A DNA stretch of 41,717 nucleotides from Kitasatospora sp. MAP5-34 (GCF_029894335.1 NZ_JARXZC010000051.1:1-41717); one strand, 5' to 3'; positions 1-9,336 are shown, counted from the first letter of the stretch. The notes: generated by a model not told the origin, from the sequence alone. A program made the numbers and translations.

Positions 1-2
1 AC

Positions 3-3000
3 CTGGTGCCGGCCACCGGCGCCGACCTCGAGGCCGACGGCCTGCGCAAGCACCTCTCGGCGACCCTGCCCGACTACATGATCCCCAACGCCTTCATCTC
101 GATCGACCGGATCCCGCTCACCAACAACGGCAAGCTCGACACCAAGGCTCTCCCCGCGCCGGGCCGCGACACCTACAGCACCGCCGAGTTCACCGCACCG
201 GCCACCGACACCGAAAAGCTCATCGCCACCGCCTGGGCCGACATCCTCGGACTCGACCCCGACCGCATCAGCACCAACGACAGCTTCTTCGACCTCGGCG
301 GCGACTCCATCCGCGCCGTCCGCCTCGCCGGCGCCCTCCGCGAACACGGCTACAGCCTCGGCATCCGCGACATCTTCGCCCACCGCACCATCGCCAACCT
401 CGCCACCAACACCAGCATCACGGACGACATCCAGCCCTTCCGCACCGTCGAACCGTTCACCCTGATCAGCGCCGAAGACCGCAACACCCTCCCCACCAAC
501 ATCCACGACGCCTACCCCCTCTCCCAGATCCAGACCGGCATGCTCGTCGAAATGCTGGCCAATCCGGACCGGAACACCTACCACAGCGTCAACTCCTTCC
601 GGATCCCGGACGATCGGCCGCTCGACCTCGAGGTCCTGCGCAGCGCCGTCGACCTCGTCTCGACCCGGCACGAGACGCTGCGCACCTCGATCCATCTGAC
701 CGGCTTCGAGCAGCCGCTCCAGCTCGTGCACACGGCGGCCGAGATCCCGATCACCGTCCACGACCTGCGCGGCCTCAGCCCGGAGGAGATGGCCACCGTC
801 GGTCTGGCGTTCGCCGACGACGAGCGGGACTCGCTCTTCGACCTGGCGGTGGCGCCGCTGGTCCGGATCAGCATCCACCTGGAGCCGGCGGCCTGGCGGT
901 TGACCTTCACCCACTGCAACGCGATCACCGAGGGCTGGAGCTACCACTCCCTCCTGATGGAGATCCTGGAGGCCTACCGCGCCACCCGGGACGGCGTGGA
1001 ACTGCCGGAGTACGAGATCCCGGAGGTCCGCTACGCCGACTACATCGCGGCCGAACTCGCCTCCCTGGACGACCCGGAGGAGCAGCAGTACTGGCAGGAC
1101 GTCACCGACGCCCACACCACGATGGCCATCCCGGAGAGCTGGGGTGACAAGGACAGCCCGGTGGACCGCTACAAGCTGCCCGTCTCGTTCGCCGATCTGG
1201 AGAAGCCGTTGCGCGCCCTGGCCAGCCAGGCCGGCGCCGCGTTCAAGTCGGTGCTGCTCGCCGCCCACCTCAAGGTGATGAGCGCCCTCACCACCGAGGA
1301 CGCCTTCCACGTCGGCCTGGTCTGCCACGGCCGGTTGGAGGAGCCGGGTGCGGACCGGGTGCTGGGCATGCACCTCAACACCCTGCCGTTCCCGCACAGC
1401 GGAATGCCGGCCACCTGGCTGGAGCTGGTGGAGCAGACGTACGCCCGGGAGATCGAGGTCTGGGAGCACCGGCGCTATCCGCTGCCGGCGATCCAGAGCG
1501 CGGCGGGCACCGCGCAGCGTCTGGTCTCGGTGATGCTGGAGTTCCACGACTTCCACCAGATCGACGCCTCGCTGGTCGACAACAGCGGCGAACGCAACTC
1601 GGTCGCAACCGACTTCGCGTTCCATGTGATCGCCACCGGTGACGCGTTCAACATCATCAGCGGCACTGACACGGTCACCCGCGAGTACGCCGAGCGACTG
1701 TGCGGGATGTACCGGCACGTGCTGGAGTGCATGGCGGCCGACCCGTACGGCAACGCCACCGGCTCGGTACTGCCGGCGGCCGAGGCCGCCAGGATCCTGG
1801 CCGCCGGCCAGGGCAGCAGGCAGCCGGAACCGGTCGAGCTGACCGTCCACGAGGCCTTCCTGCAGCTGGCGTCGGCCATGCCGGACGCGATCGCACTGGT
1901 GGCCGGCTCGGAGCGCCTGACGTACCGTCAGCTGAACGAGAAGGCGAACCGGATCGCGCACCAGCTGCGCACCCTGGGCGCCGGACCGGACACCCTGGTC
2001 GGTCTCTGCCTGGACCGAGGGCCGGAGCTGATTCCCGCCCTGCTCGGCATCCTCAAGTCCGGTTCGGCCTACGTCTCGCTGGACCCGGCCAACCCGATGG
2101 GCCGCCTGACGCAGATCCTCGCCGACACCAAGGCGCCGGTGGTGCTGACCAGTTCGGCCTACGCGACCGAGCTCGCCGAGTGCTACGACGCCGAATTCCT
2201 GGTCCTGGACCGGGAGTCGGACCGCGCGGCGATCGCCGCCCGGCCGACCACCGAACCGGTGAACCGCACCGGCCCGGCCAACCTGGCGTACGTGCTGTAC
2301 ACCTCCGGCTCGACCGGTACGCCGAAGGGCGTGGGCCTAACGCACGCCAACGTGATGCGCCTGTTCCGCACCGACGAGGCGGAGTTCACCTTCCGCGACA
2401 CCGACGTGTGGGCGATGTTCCACTCGTACGCCTTCGACACGTCGGTCTGGGAGATGTGGGGCGCGCTGCTGCACGGCGGCCGCCTGGTGGTCGTGCCGCC
2501 CGCCATCGCCCGCTCGCCCGAGGACTTCCTCGACCTGCTGGTGGCCGAGCAGATCACCGTGCTGTGCCAGACGCCGACCGCGTTCCGCGGGCTGGCCGCC
2601 CTCGCCGAGGACGACCGGGTGGGGCGGATCGCCCTGCGGGCCGTGGTGTTCGCCGGTGAGCGGCTGGACATGTCCGAACTGCTGCCCTGGGCAAGGCGGT
2701 TGGGCCTGGAGCAGCCCGCCCTGGTGAACATGTACGGCATCACCGAGACCAGCGTGTACTCCGTCCGGCACCGCCTGGGCGACCAGGACCTGACCCGGCC
2801 GACGCTGAGCGTCATCGGCACTCCGCTGGGCGACCAGAAGATCCACCTGCTCGACCGGAACGGCAACCTGGTGCCGGTCGGCGTGCCCGGCGAGATCTAC
2901 GTCGGCGGCCCGGCCGTTGCCCGGGGCTACCGGGGGCGGCCCGAGCTGACCGCCGAGCGCTTCATCCCGGACCCGTACGGCCCGGCCGGCAGTCGGCTGT

Positions 3001-6000
3001 ACCGCTCGGGCGACCTGGCCCGGCTGCTGCCGGACGGCACGCTGGAGTTCCTCGGCCGGATCGACACCCAGGTGAAGATCCGTGGCTACCGCATCGAACT
3101 GGGCGAGATCCAGGCCCGGTTGCGCCAGCTGCCGCAGGTCCACGACGCCGTGGTGATCGCCCGCGAGGACGCCCCCGGCGACAAGACCCTGGCCGCCTAC
3201 GTGGTGGCCGAGGGCGGGAGCGCACCGGAGGTGGCCGAGTTGCGCGCCCACCTGGCGGCGGAGCTGCCCTCGTACATGGTCCCGGCCGCGTTCGTACTGA
3301 TCGACCGGGTACCGCTGACCCCGAACGGCAAGCTGGACCACCGCGCCCTGCCCGTGCCGGACCGCAACGCGCTGGCGGGTTCCCGCCGGGTCGCGCCGCG
3401 TGCCGGGACGGAGGAGCGGATCGCCCGGGTCTGGGCCGAGGTACTGCGCCTGGACGTCGACCGGATCAGCGCCACCGACAGCTTCTTCGAGCTCGGCGGC
3501 GACTCCATCCGGGCCGTCCGGATGCTGCCGATCGCCCGGCGGGAAGGGGTGGACCTGTCGATCTGGATGCTCTACCAGACCAAGACGCTGGCCGAGCTGA
3601 CGACCCTGATCAGCGGCTCCGCCGAGCCGACGGCCACCGAGCTCGCGCTGACCCCGGCGCAGCGCCGGGCGGCCGAGGGGACACCGGGCGGCCAGTCCGT
3701 CCGGCTGTCGCTGAGCCACCGACCGAAGTCCGAGCTGCTGGAACAGGCCCTGCACGCGGTGCTGGCCCGGCACGAGGCGCTGCGACTGCGGCTGCCGCAG
3801 GAGGGGGCTCAGGAGGGGACTCAGGAGGGGGCTCAGACGGCGGCGATCGTCTCCGCCGAGTCCGCCGAGCTGCTGCGCGTGGTCGACCTGGGCGAGGTGC
3901 CGGTCGCGGAGCGGTCGGCGGCGATCGCCGCCACCGTCGCCGAGCAGGCGGCCTCGGTGGACCCGGTGAACGGGCCGGTGCTGCGGGCCACGCTGTTCCA
4001 CTTCGGCGCGACGAAGATGCTCAACACCGAGTTGCTGCCCGAGCTGTGGCTGTCGGCCCACGACCTGGTGGTGGACCGGTTCTCCTGGTCCGTCCTGGTG
4101 GACGACCTGAACCTGGCCCACCAGCTGCTGGCGGCGAACCTGCCGGCGGAGCTGCCGGCCGTCGCGGTACCACTGTCCGAACTGGCCGGGGAACTGGCCG
4201 AGTTGGCGTCCTCGGACGCGCAGGCCGGACAGGGGCCGGCCGGACAGGCGCTGGCCGAGCAGGCGCAGACCTGGCTCAACCAGCAGCCCGGCAAGCCCGT
4301 ACCGGTGGACCACCCGGGTGGTGCGAACACCTACGGCACCGCGCGGACGGTCACGGCGGCGCTGCCCGCAGCGCTGACCGAGGCGCTGCTCGGTGCGGCC
4401 GACCCGGAGGCGCTGCTGCTGACCTCGCTGGGCCGTACGCTGGCCCGCTGGTCGGGCGGCGACCGGGTCAGCCTGGACGTCACGGTGGACCCGCGCTCCT
4501 CGGTGGACGATGCCGGGGAGGTGGTCGGCCTGCTGTCCGACCGGTTCCCGCTGACGCTGTGGCTGCCCGAGAACCGGGAGGCACCGGCCCAGCTGCGCGC
4601 GGTGGCCCGGCAGTTGCAGGCCCTGCCCGCACCAAGGTTCGGCTACGGTCTGCTCCGGTACGGTGCGGACCAGGAGCTCGCGGAGGACCTCGCCTTCCTG
4701 CCGCAGCCGGAGGTCGGCTTCGGCTTCACGGCCCCGGCCACCACGGCAACCGAGGTCACCGAGGCGGCGACCGGCGTGCCGCTGGCCTTCGTCCCGCAGC
4801 TGATCGAGCCGGTCCACCCGGCTCAGGCGCGGCGCCCGCGCCTGCTGGACGTCGACGCCCGAGTGCACGACGGCCAGCTGTACCTGCGCTGGACGCACAG
4901 CCAGGCGGTGCACGACGGGGAGACCGTCCGGGGGCTGGCCGAGCGCCAACTCGCCGAGCTGTCCGCCCTGCTGGACCTGCCGGGCACGGCGGCCGGCAGC
5001 GGTACGGCCGGTCGGCCGCGCGGCCGGTCGGCCGACGCGCAGCGGGTGGCCGGACAGAAGCTGGCTGCGGAGATGTCGAAGCACGGCATCCCGGGCGCGA
5101 GCCTGGCGCTGATCCGGGACGGTGAGCTGGCGGACGTCGAGACGTACGGCACGCTCAGCTCGGACGGCACGCAGCCGGTCACCCCGGACACCTTGTTCGC
5201 GGCCGGGTCGATCAGCAAGCACCTGACCACGGTCGGGTTGCTGAAGCTGGTCGAGCGACACGGGCTGGACCTCGACGAGGACGTCAACCGGTACCTCACC
5301 TCCTGGCGGATCCCCGGCGACCCGGCACCCCGGGTGACCCTGCGGCACCTGCTGTCGCACAGCGCGGGATTCGCCGTCCAGCCGCCGTTCAAGCGCTACG
5401 CGCCCGACGAGCCGATCCCCTCGGTGTCGGAGATCCTGCGCGGCGAACCGCCGGCGAGCCCGGCGGCCTTCGCCCACGCACCGGGTGAGGTGTTCGCGAT
5501 GACCGCGCTGAACTTCTCGGTCATCCAGCAGACCATGTGCGATGTCACCGGGGAGGAGTTCCCGGCGCTGATGAAGCGCCTGGTGCTCGATCCGCTCGGC
5601 ATGACGGACAGCAGCTTCGACCCCGCGTTCGTACGCGAGTCGGGCCGCCCGTTCGCCCGGGGGCACGAGGTCGACAACGTCCCCGTCCCGGGTGGGTACC
5701 AGGTGATGCCGGAGCTCGCGGCCGGCGCGCTCTGGTCGACGGCGGGTGACATCGCGCGGCTGAACGTCGCGGTGCGGCACTCGTACCTGGGGCGGACGGA
5801 CGCCTTCCTCCCGCAGCCGCTGGTCCAGCAGATGCTCACCCCCCAGGTGGACCGGCCGTACGGCTGGAGCACCATCATCGACAACACCGGAGCCGATCTG
5901 GAGATCGGGCACGGTGGCCAGGCCACCGGCTTCCAGGCGATGTTCGGCCTGCGGCTGAACGCCGGCCTCGGCGCGGTGCTGCTCACCAACGCGACCACCG

Positions 6001-6203
6001 GACGCGAGCTGGTGACCCGCATCCTGGCCGGTCTGTGGCCCACCCAGACCCGGTTCTCCACGCTGTGGCGGCAGGCCACCGACGCCGCCCAGGACCGCGA
6101 GGCCCGGGCGCGCCAGACCGTCACTGCCGGGGTCACCGGTGGGGTCACCGCCGGCGTCGGCGCCGGGGTCAGCACCGGCGGGAACGAGGCTCACGGTGAG
6201 TGA
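3..6203 (+). CDS. NRPS C-terminal part: (A)-T-C-A-T-[E-like]-beta-lactamase-like, 5' partial
   Basis: The reading frame is open from the window edge, so the start lies upstream. Numbering from the GTG at 6, the order is: end of an A domain (NGKLD); carrier domain with FFDLGGDSI, Ser101; condensation domain about 165-600; complete A domain about 625-1110 (TSGSTGTPKG, MYGITET, NGKLDHRAL); carrier domain, Ser1167; an epimerase-like domain about 1210-1640; and a serine beta-lactamase/PBP-like domain about 1685-2030. My hand alignment to PheA gives pocket residues D-T-W-C-V-A-M-V-Y-K, closest in framework to Thr-type domains but different at several positions, so I name no substrate. The C motif reads HCNAITEGWS instead of HHxxxDG. 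The E-like domain has HDLVVDR for HHxxxDG. The last domain keeps SISK (Ser1735, Lys1738) and HGG (1969). There is no alpha/beta-hydrolase thioesterase, and the protein ends in a Gly/Val/Thr-rich tail. Confidence 0.95.
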   Translation: MVPATGADLEADGLRKHLSATLPDYMIPNAFISIDRIPLTNNGKLDTKALPAPGRDTYSTAEFTAPATDTEKLIATAWADILGLDPDRISTNDSFFDLGGDSIRAVRLAGALREHGYSLGIRDIFAHRTIANLATNTSITDDIQPFRTVEPFTLISAEDRNTLPTNIHDAYPLSQIQTGMLVEMLANPDRNTYHSVNSFRIPDDRPLDLEVLRSAVDLVSTRHETLRTSIHLTGFEQPLQLVHTAAEIPITVHDLRGLSPEEMATVGLAFADDERDSLFDLAVAPLVRISIHLEPAAWRLTFTHCNAITEGWSYHSLLMEILEAYRATRDGVELPEYEIPEVRYADYIAAELASLDDPEEQQYWQDVTDAHTTMAIPESWGDKDSPVDRYKLPVSFADLEKPLRALASQAGAAFKSVLLAAHLKVMSALTTEDAFHVGLVCHGRLEEPGADRVLGMHLNTLPFPHSGMPATWLELVEQTYAREIEVWEHRRYPLPAIQSAAGTAQRLVSVMLEFHDFHQIDASLVDNSGERNSVATDFAFHVIATGDAFNIISGTDTVTREYAERLCGMYRHVLECMAADPYGNATGSVLPAAEAARILAAGQGSRQPEPVELTVHEAFLQLASAMPDAIALVAGSERLTYRQLNEKANRIAHQLRTLGAGPDTLVGLCLDRGPELIPALLGILKSGSAYVSLDPANPMGRLTQILADTKAPVVLTSSAYATELAECYDAEFLVLDRESDRAAIAARPTTEPVNRTGPANLAYVLYTSGSTGTPKGVGLTHANVMRLFRTDEAEFTFRDTDVWAMFHSYAFDTSVWEMWGALLHGGRLVVVPPAIARSPEDFLDLLVAEQITVLCQTPTAFRGLAALAEDDRVGRIALRAVVFAGERLDMSELLPWARRLGLEQPALVNMYGITETSVYSVRHRLGDQDLTRPTLSVIGTPLGDQKIHLLDRNGNLVPVGVPGEIYVGGPAVARGYRGRPELTAERFIPDPYGPAGSRLYRSGDLARLLPDGTLEFLGRIDTQVKIRGYRIELGEIQARLRQLPQVHDAVVIAREDAPGDKTLAAYVVAEGGSAPEVAELRAHLAAELPSYMVPAAFVLIDRVPLTPNGKLDHRALPVPDRNALAGSRRVAPRAGTEERIARVWAEVLRLDVDRISATDSFFELGGDSIRAVRMLPIARREGVDLSIWMLYQTKTLAELTTLISGSAEPTATELALTPAQRRAAEGTPGGQSVRLSLSHRPKSELLEQALHAVLARHEALRLRLPQEGAQEGTQEGAQTAAIVSAESAELLRVVDLGEVPVAERSAAIAATVAEQAASVDPVNGPVLRATLFHFGATKMLNTELLPELWLSAHDLVVDRFSWSVLVDDLNLAHQLLAANLPAELPAVAVPLSELAGELAELASSDAQAGQGPAGQALAEQAQTWLNQQPGKPVPVDHPGGANTYGTARTVTAALPAALTEALLGAADPEALLLTSLGRTLARWSGGDRVSLDVTVDPRSSVDDAGEVVGLLSDRFPLTLWLPENREAPAQLRAVARQLQALPAPRFGYGLLRYGADQELAEDLAFLPQPEVGFGFTAPATTATEVTEAATGVPLAFVPQLIEPVHPAQARRPRLLDVDARVHDGQLYLRWTHSQAVHDGETVRGLAERQLAELSALLDLPGTAAGSGTAGRPRGRSADAQRVAGQKLAAEMSKHGIPGASLALIRDGELADVETYGTLSSDGTQPVTPDTLFAAGSISKHLTTVGLLKLVERHGLDLDEDVNRYLTSWRIPGDPAPRVTLRHLLSHSAGFAVQPPFKRYAPDEPIPSVSEILRGEPPASPAAFAHAPGEVFAMTALNFSVIQQTMCDVTGEEFPALMKRLVLDPLGMTDSSFDPAFVRESGRPFARGHEVDNVPVPGGYQVMPELAAGALWSTAGDIARLNVAVRHSYLGRTDAFLPQPLVQQMLTPQVDRPYGWSTIIDNTGADLEIGHGGQATGFQAMFGLRLNAGLGAVLLTNATTGRELVTRILAGLWPTQTRFSTLWRQATDAAQDREARARQTVTAGVTGGVTAGVGAGVSTGGNEAHGE

Positions 6204-7524
6204 CACCGCTACCCGCACGGCGGCCGGTCGCTCCGACCGGCCGCCGGCCCCGGCCCCGGCCCCGGCCCCGGTGCCACTGCGCCGCAACGCCGCCTTCATC
6301 CGCCTCTGGGTGGGCGCGGGAATCTCCCGGTTCGGTGCGACCGTCGGCATGACGGCCTACCCGCTGCTGGCGCTCTGGTACACCAACTCGGCGGCCATGA
6401 CCGGTCTGGTGACCTTCGCCGCCGCACTGCCGAACTTCCTGATCCAGCTGCCGGCCGGCGCCCTGGTCGACCGGTGGGACCGGCGCAAGCTGATGCTCTG
6501 GTCCGACCTCGCCGGTGCGCTCTCGATCGCCGGCGTCGCCCTGGCCGTCTTCCTCGGCCATGTGTGGATCCCGCAGCTGATGCTCGCCGCGTTCGTCGAG
6601 GTCACCAGGGGGATCTTCTACGACCTCGCGGAGCGGGCCACCGTCCGCAACGTGGTGCCGAGCGAGCAGCTGTCCAGCGCGCTCGCGCAGAACGAGGCGC
6701 GGGGCGCTGCGATCGGTCTGGTCGGCATGCCCGGCAGCGGCCTGCTGTTCATGCTCGGCCGCTGGCTGCCGTTCGCGTTCACGGCGGTGGCGGATCTGGT
6801 GGCAGTGATCTGCCTGCTGTTCCTGCGGGGCGACTTCAAACCGGTCTCCGCAGGACCGGCCAGACGGATCCACGTGGAGATCAAGGAAGGCGTCCGCTGG
6901 CTCTGGCAGCACCGGTTCGCCCGGGTGCTGGTCGGGATGTTCGCCGCCAGCAACCTGATCTTCCAGATGCTGATGCTGACCGTGATGGTGATCGTCCGGC
7001 GGCACGGTGACCCGGCGGCGATGGTCGGCACGGTCACCGCCGTCGGCGGGATCGGCGGCCTGGCGGGGGCGCTGCTGGCGCCCCGCTGGACCAAGCGCTT
7101 CAGCCTGCGCACCACCTTCGTGGTGGGGTGCTCCTGCTGGTCGCTGCTGATCCCCAGCATCGTGTTCGTCCGCCAGGCGGCGCTGCTGGCCGTGGTGCTG
7201 GCCGGGATCGCGCTGGTCTCCGGGGTGTTCAACGTGGCGGCCTGGACGTACCAGGTGCAGAACACGCCGGACGAGCTGCAGGGCCGGGTGAACGGCACCG
7301 GCCGGTTCCTCGCCTCGGGCGCCAACGCGCTGGGCGGGCTGGTCGCCGGACAGCTGCTCGACTCGGTGGGGATCGCCGCGACCGGCCTGGTGATCAGCGT
7401 CCTGATGCTGGCCCTCACCGCGGCGGTCACCATCAGCCCCACCGCCCGCGCCCAGGCCCGCGAGGACGCTGCCCGACCCGCCGAAGGCGGTAGTGCGCCT
7501 GAGGTTCAGCCCGGTCGCGCTTAG
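6196..7524 (+). CDS. MFS exporter (EntS/MFS_3-like)
   Basis: A 442-residue integral membrane protein of the major facilitator superfamily, closest in look to the enterobactin exporter-like MFS_3 group. The N-terminus is a Pro/Ala-rich cytoplasmic stretch, followed by about 12 hydrophobic segments. The motif GALVDRWDRRK after TM2 is the MFS loop 2-3 signature. I chose GTG at 6196, which overlaps the NRPS stop by 8 bases; a longer frame from 6139 would lie deep inside the NRPS. This overlap implies translational coupling and a role in exporting the NRPS product. The substrate is inferred from position only. Confidence 0.9.
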   Translation: MSDTATRTAAGRSDRPPAPAPAPAPVPLRRNAAFIRLWVGAGISRFGATVGMTAYPLLALWYTNSAAMTGLVTFAAALPNFLIQLPAGALVDRWDRRKLMLWSDLAGALSIAGVALAVFLGHVWIPQLMLAAFVEVTRGIFYDLAERATVRNVVPSEQLSSALAQNEARGAAIGLVGMPGSGLLFMLGRWLPFAFTAVADLVAVICLLFLRGDFKPVSAGPARRIHVEIKEGVRWLWQHRFARVLVGMFAASNLIFQMLMLTVMVIVRRHGDPAAMVGTVTAVGGIGGLAGALLAPRWTKRFSLRTTFVVGCSCWSLLIPSIVFVRQAALLAVVLAGIALVSGVFNVAAWTYQVQNTPDELQGRVNGTGRFLASGANALGGLVAGQLLDSVGIAATGLVISVLMLALTAAVTISPTARAQAREDAARPAEGGSAPEVQPGRA

Positions 7525-7704
7525 ACCGACCGGCACATGGTGGGCGCTCTTGACCACCTGATTCTCCGTCGACCGAGATTCGGCCGGCCGGCAATCGGCC
7601 GACCGGCAACCACCTGGCCATCGGCCCGGCCGGCCCTCAGCACGCGAGTCTCAGCAGAGAAGTCCTCGACGCTGCCCGAGTAGAGCAAAGGACTCAGGAT
7701 CATC

Positions 7705-8955
7705 GTGAAATCCGTTCACTCCATTCGTATCTCCCCGATCGACGATTCGTCGGATCCCATCTCCGCGCTGGCAGCGCTGCACAGCCGGACCAGCGAGAAA
7801 TGGCGCCGGCACGACTCCGGCGTGCAGCCGGTCTACATCGCCGAAATGGATTTCCCGGTCGCCAAGGAGATCCGCGAGGCCGTCGGTCGGCTGGCCGCCG
7901 GCGGCGACATGGGCTACGCGTTCTCCTACACCGACGACAGCCCGGCCCAACTCGCCCTGGCCGGGTGGCTGCTGAAGAGCTACGACTGGTGGGTGCCACC
8001 GTCCCAGCTGCTCTTCTACGCCGATGTGATGCGGGTGATCGAGGCCGGCCTGGAGGCGTTCTCGGAGGTCGGCGACGCGGTGGTCTTCGACACCCCGGCC
8101 TACCCGTCGTTCTTCGAGGCCGTGACCGAGCGAGGCCGCGAGGTGGTGGCCAACCCGATGCTGCTGCGCGACGGACGCTGGCAGCTCGACCTGGTCGGCC
8201 TCGAACTGGCCTTCCAGGCCGGCGCCAAGATCTACATCCTGTGCAACCCGCACAACCCGACCGGAGCGGTCTGCACGGCCGCAGAGCTGACGGCCATCGC
8301 GGAGCTGGCCCGCCGCTACGGCGTGACCGTGCTCTGCGACGAGGTGCACAGCCCGCTGGTCTTCCCCGGCAAGCGGCATGTGCCGTTCGCCTCGCTGCCG
8401 GCCGCCCAGGCGGTCCGCAGCGTGACCGGCTTCTCGGCCAGCAAGGGCTGGAACATCGCCGGCCTGAAGTGCGCCTTCGGCATACCGGGCGGCCCCGGGA
8501 CGGCCGAAGCGCTGCTCGCCCAGCCGGCCCGGCTGCGCGACGGCGTGGGCATCTTCGGGTCGGCGGCGACCGAGGCGGCGCTGACCTCCGCCGGGCCCTG
8601 GCTGACCGAGACCATGCACTACCTGGACGGCAACCGGCGGCTGCTGGCCGACCTGCTGCCCGCCTACGGCCTCGGCGACCTGGGCTACCGCCTCCCGGAC
8701 GCGACCTACCTGGCCTGGCTGGACTGCCGCCGGGTGGCGGACCGGCTCGGCGAGGACGACCTGGCGGGGCGGGTGCTGCGGGCCGGCGGACTGGCGGTCA
8801 GCGACGGTCGGCACTACGGCTGCCCAGGCTTCCTGCGGCTCAATCTCGCCACCCCGCGCCTGCTGGTCGAAGAGATGATCCGCCGCCTGGCGCGCGGTCT
8901 GGACGCTGGTCCGGAGCGCGAGTTGGCGGCCGAAACGAGCTACTGCTCGATATAG
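7705..8955 (+). CDS. PLP-dependent aminotransferase/C-S lyase-like enzyme (MalY/PatB type)
   Basis: A 416-residue fold-type I PLP enzyme. The N-terminal KW...VYIAEMDFP segment, CNPHNPTGAV, LCDEVHSPLV and SASKGWNIAGLKCAF (PLP lysine Lys247) match the MalY/PatB branch, whose members are cystathionine or cysteine C-S beta-lyases or aminotransferases. The start is GTG at 7705 with AGGA a few bases upstream; the 180-base gap after the exporter shows no gene. Within an NRPS cluster it could make or trim an unusual amino acid or cleave a C-S bond. The sequence alone does not decide between lyase and transaminase. Its stop codon lies inside the first copy of the shared AT-rich motif. Confidence 0.88.
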   Translation: MKSVHSIRISPIDDSSDPISALAALHSRTSEKWRRHDSGVQPVYIAEMDFPVAKEIREAVGRLAAGGDMGYAFSYTDDSPAQLALAGWLLKSYDWWVPPSQLLFYADVMRVIEAGLEAFSEVGDAVVFDTPAYPSFFEAVTERGREVVANPMLLRDGRWQLDLVGLELAFQAGAKIYILCNPHNPTGAVCTAAELTAIAELARRYGVTVLCDEVHSPLVFPGKRHVPFASLPAAQAVRSVTGFSASKGWNIAGLKCAFGIPGGPGTAEALLAQPARLRDGVGIFGSAATEAALTSAGPWLTETMHYLDGNRRLLADLLPAYGLGDLGYRLPDATYLAWLDCRRVADRLGEDDLAGRVLRAGGLAVSDGRHYGCPGFLRLNLATPRLLVEEMIRRLARGLDAGPERELAAETSYCSI

Positions 8956-8966
8956 GCGCGGTATAG
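8948..8966 (+). promoter_or_regulatory. Shared AT-rich motif, copy 1 (upstream of MbtH gene)
   Basis: Reads CGATATAGGCGCGGTATAG. It matches the copies at 14814, 17348 and 31136 (minus strand) in the pattern ATATRG-N6-TATA, with two TATRG-like elements 11 bases apart. It overlaps the stop of the PLP enzyme gene and ends about 100 bases before the MbtH start. It is the most divergent of the four. Role as a binding site or promoter is inferred. Confidence 0.45.
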
Positions 8967-9069
8967 CGGACCGCCGCACGGTGGTCTGGCAAAGACAAAG
9001 GGGCGCTCTGCCCGCCCGTCCTGTCTATCGCCGACTGTTTATCGCCGAGCCAATTCCCGAGGAGCCCAG

Positions 9070-9288
9070 ATGTCCGTGAACGTGGCGGCCGCGCCCACCT
9101 ACAGCGTCGTCCTCAACCACGAGGAGCAGTACTCGATCTGGTGGACCGATCGCGATCTGCCGGAGGGCTGGCGCGAGGAGGGCACGAAGGGCACCCGCGA
9201 GGAGTGCCTGGCCCACATCAGCGACGTGTGGACCGACATGCGTCCGCTGAGCCTGCGCACCTGGATGGAGGAGAACGTCGCGGTCTGA
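9070..9288 (+). CDS. MbtH-like NRPS accessory protein
   Basis: A 72-residue protein with the MbtH signature: NHEEQYSIWW, LPEGWREEG, EECLAHI and the C-terminal WTDMRPLSLR. MbtH-like proteins bind adenylation domains and are often needed for their folding or activity, so this one probably serves the A domains of the NRPS at the start of the window and its upstream modules. ATG at 9070 follows GAGG about ten bases upstream. A copy of the shared motif lies about 100 bases upstream and a strong hairpin follows, so it may form its own transcription unit. Confidence 0.95.
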   Translation: MSVNVAAAPTYSVVLNHEEQYSIWWTDRDLPEGWREEGTKGTREECLAHISDVWTDMRPLSLRTWMEENVAV

Positions 9289-9336
9289 CCGCCGCTCACC
9301 GGGCGGCGCGACCGAGCGCCCGTCCCGTCCGAACTC

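Noticed and set aside
2337..6350. 1337-codon open frame on the minus strand
   Set aside because: It is an antisense shadow of the NRPS gene caused by GC-rich third positions; Arg/Gly/Gln-rich with no domain, while the plus strand has full NRPS motifs.
7651..8979. 442-codon minus-strand frame
   Set aside because: Antisense shadow of the PLP enzyme gene, low-complexity Gly/Val/Arg composition.
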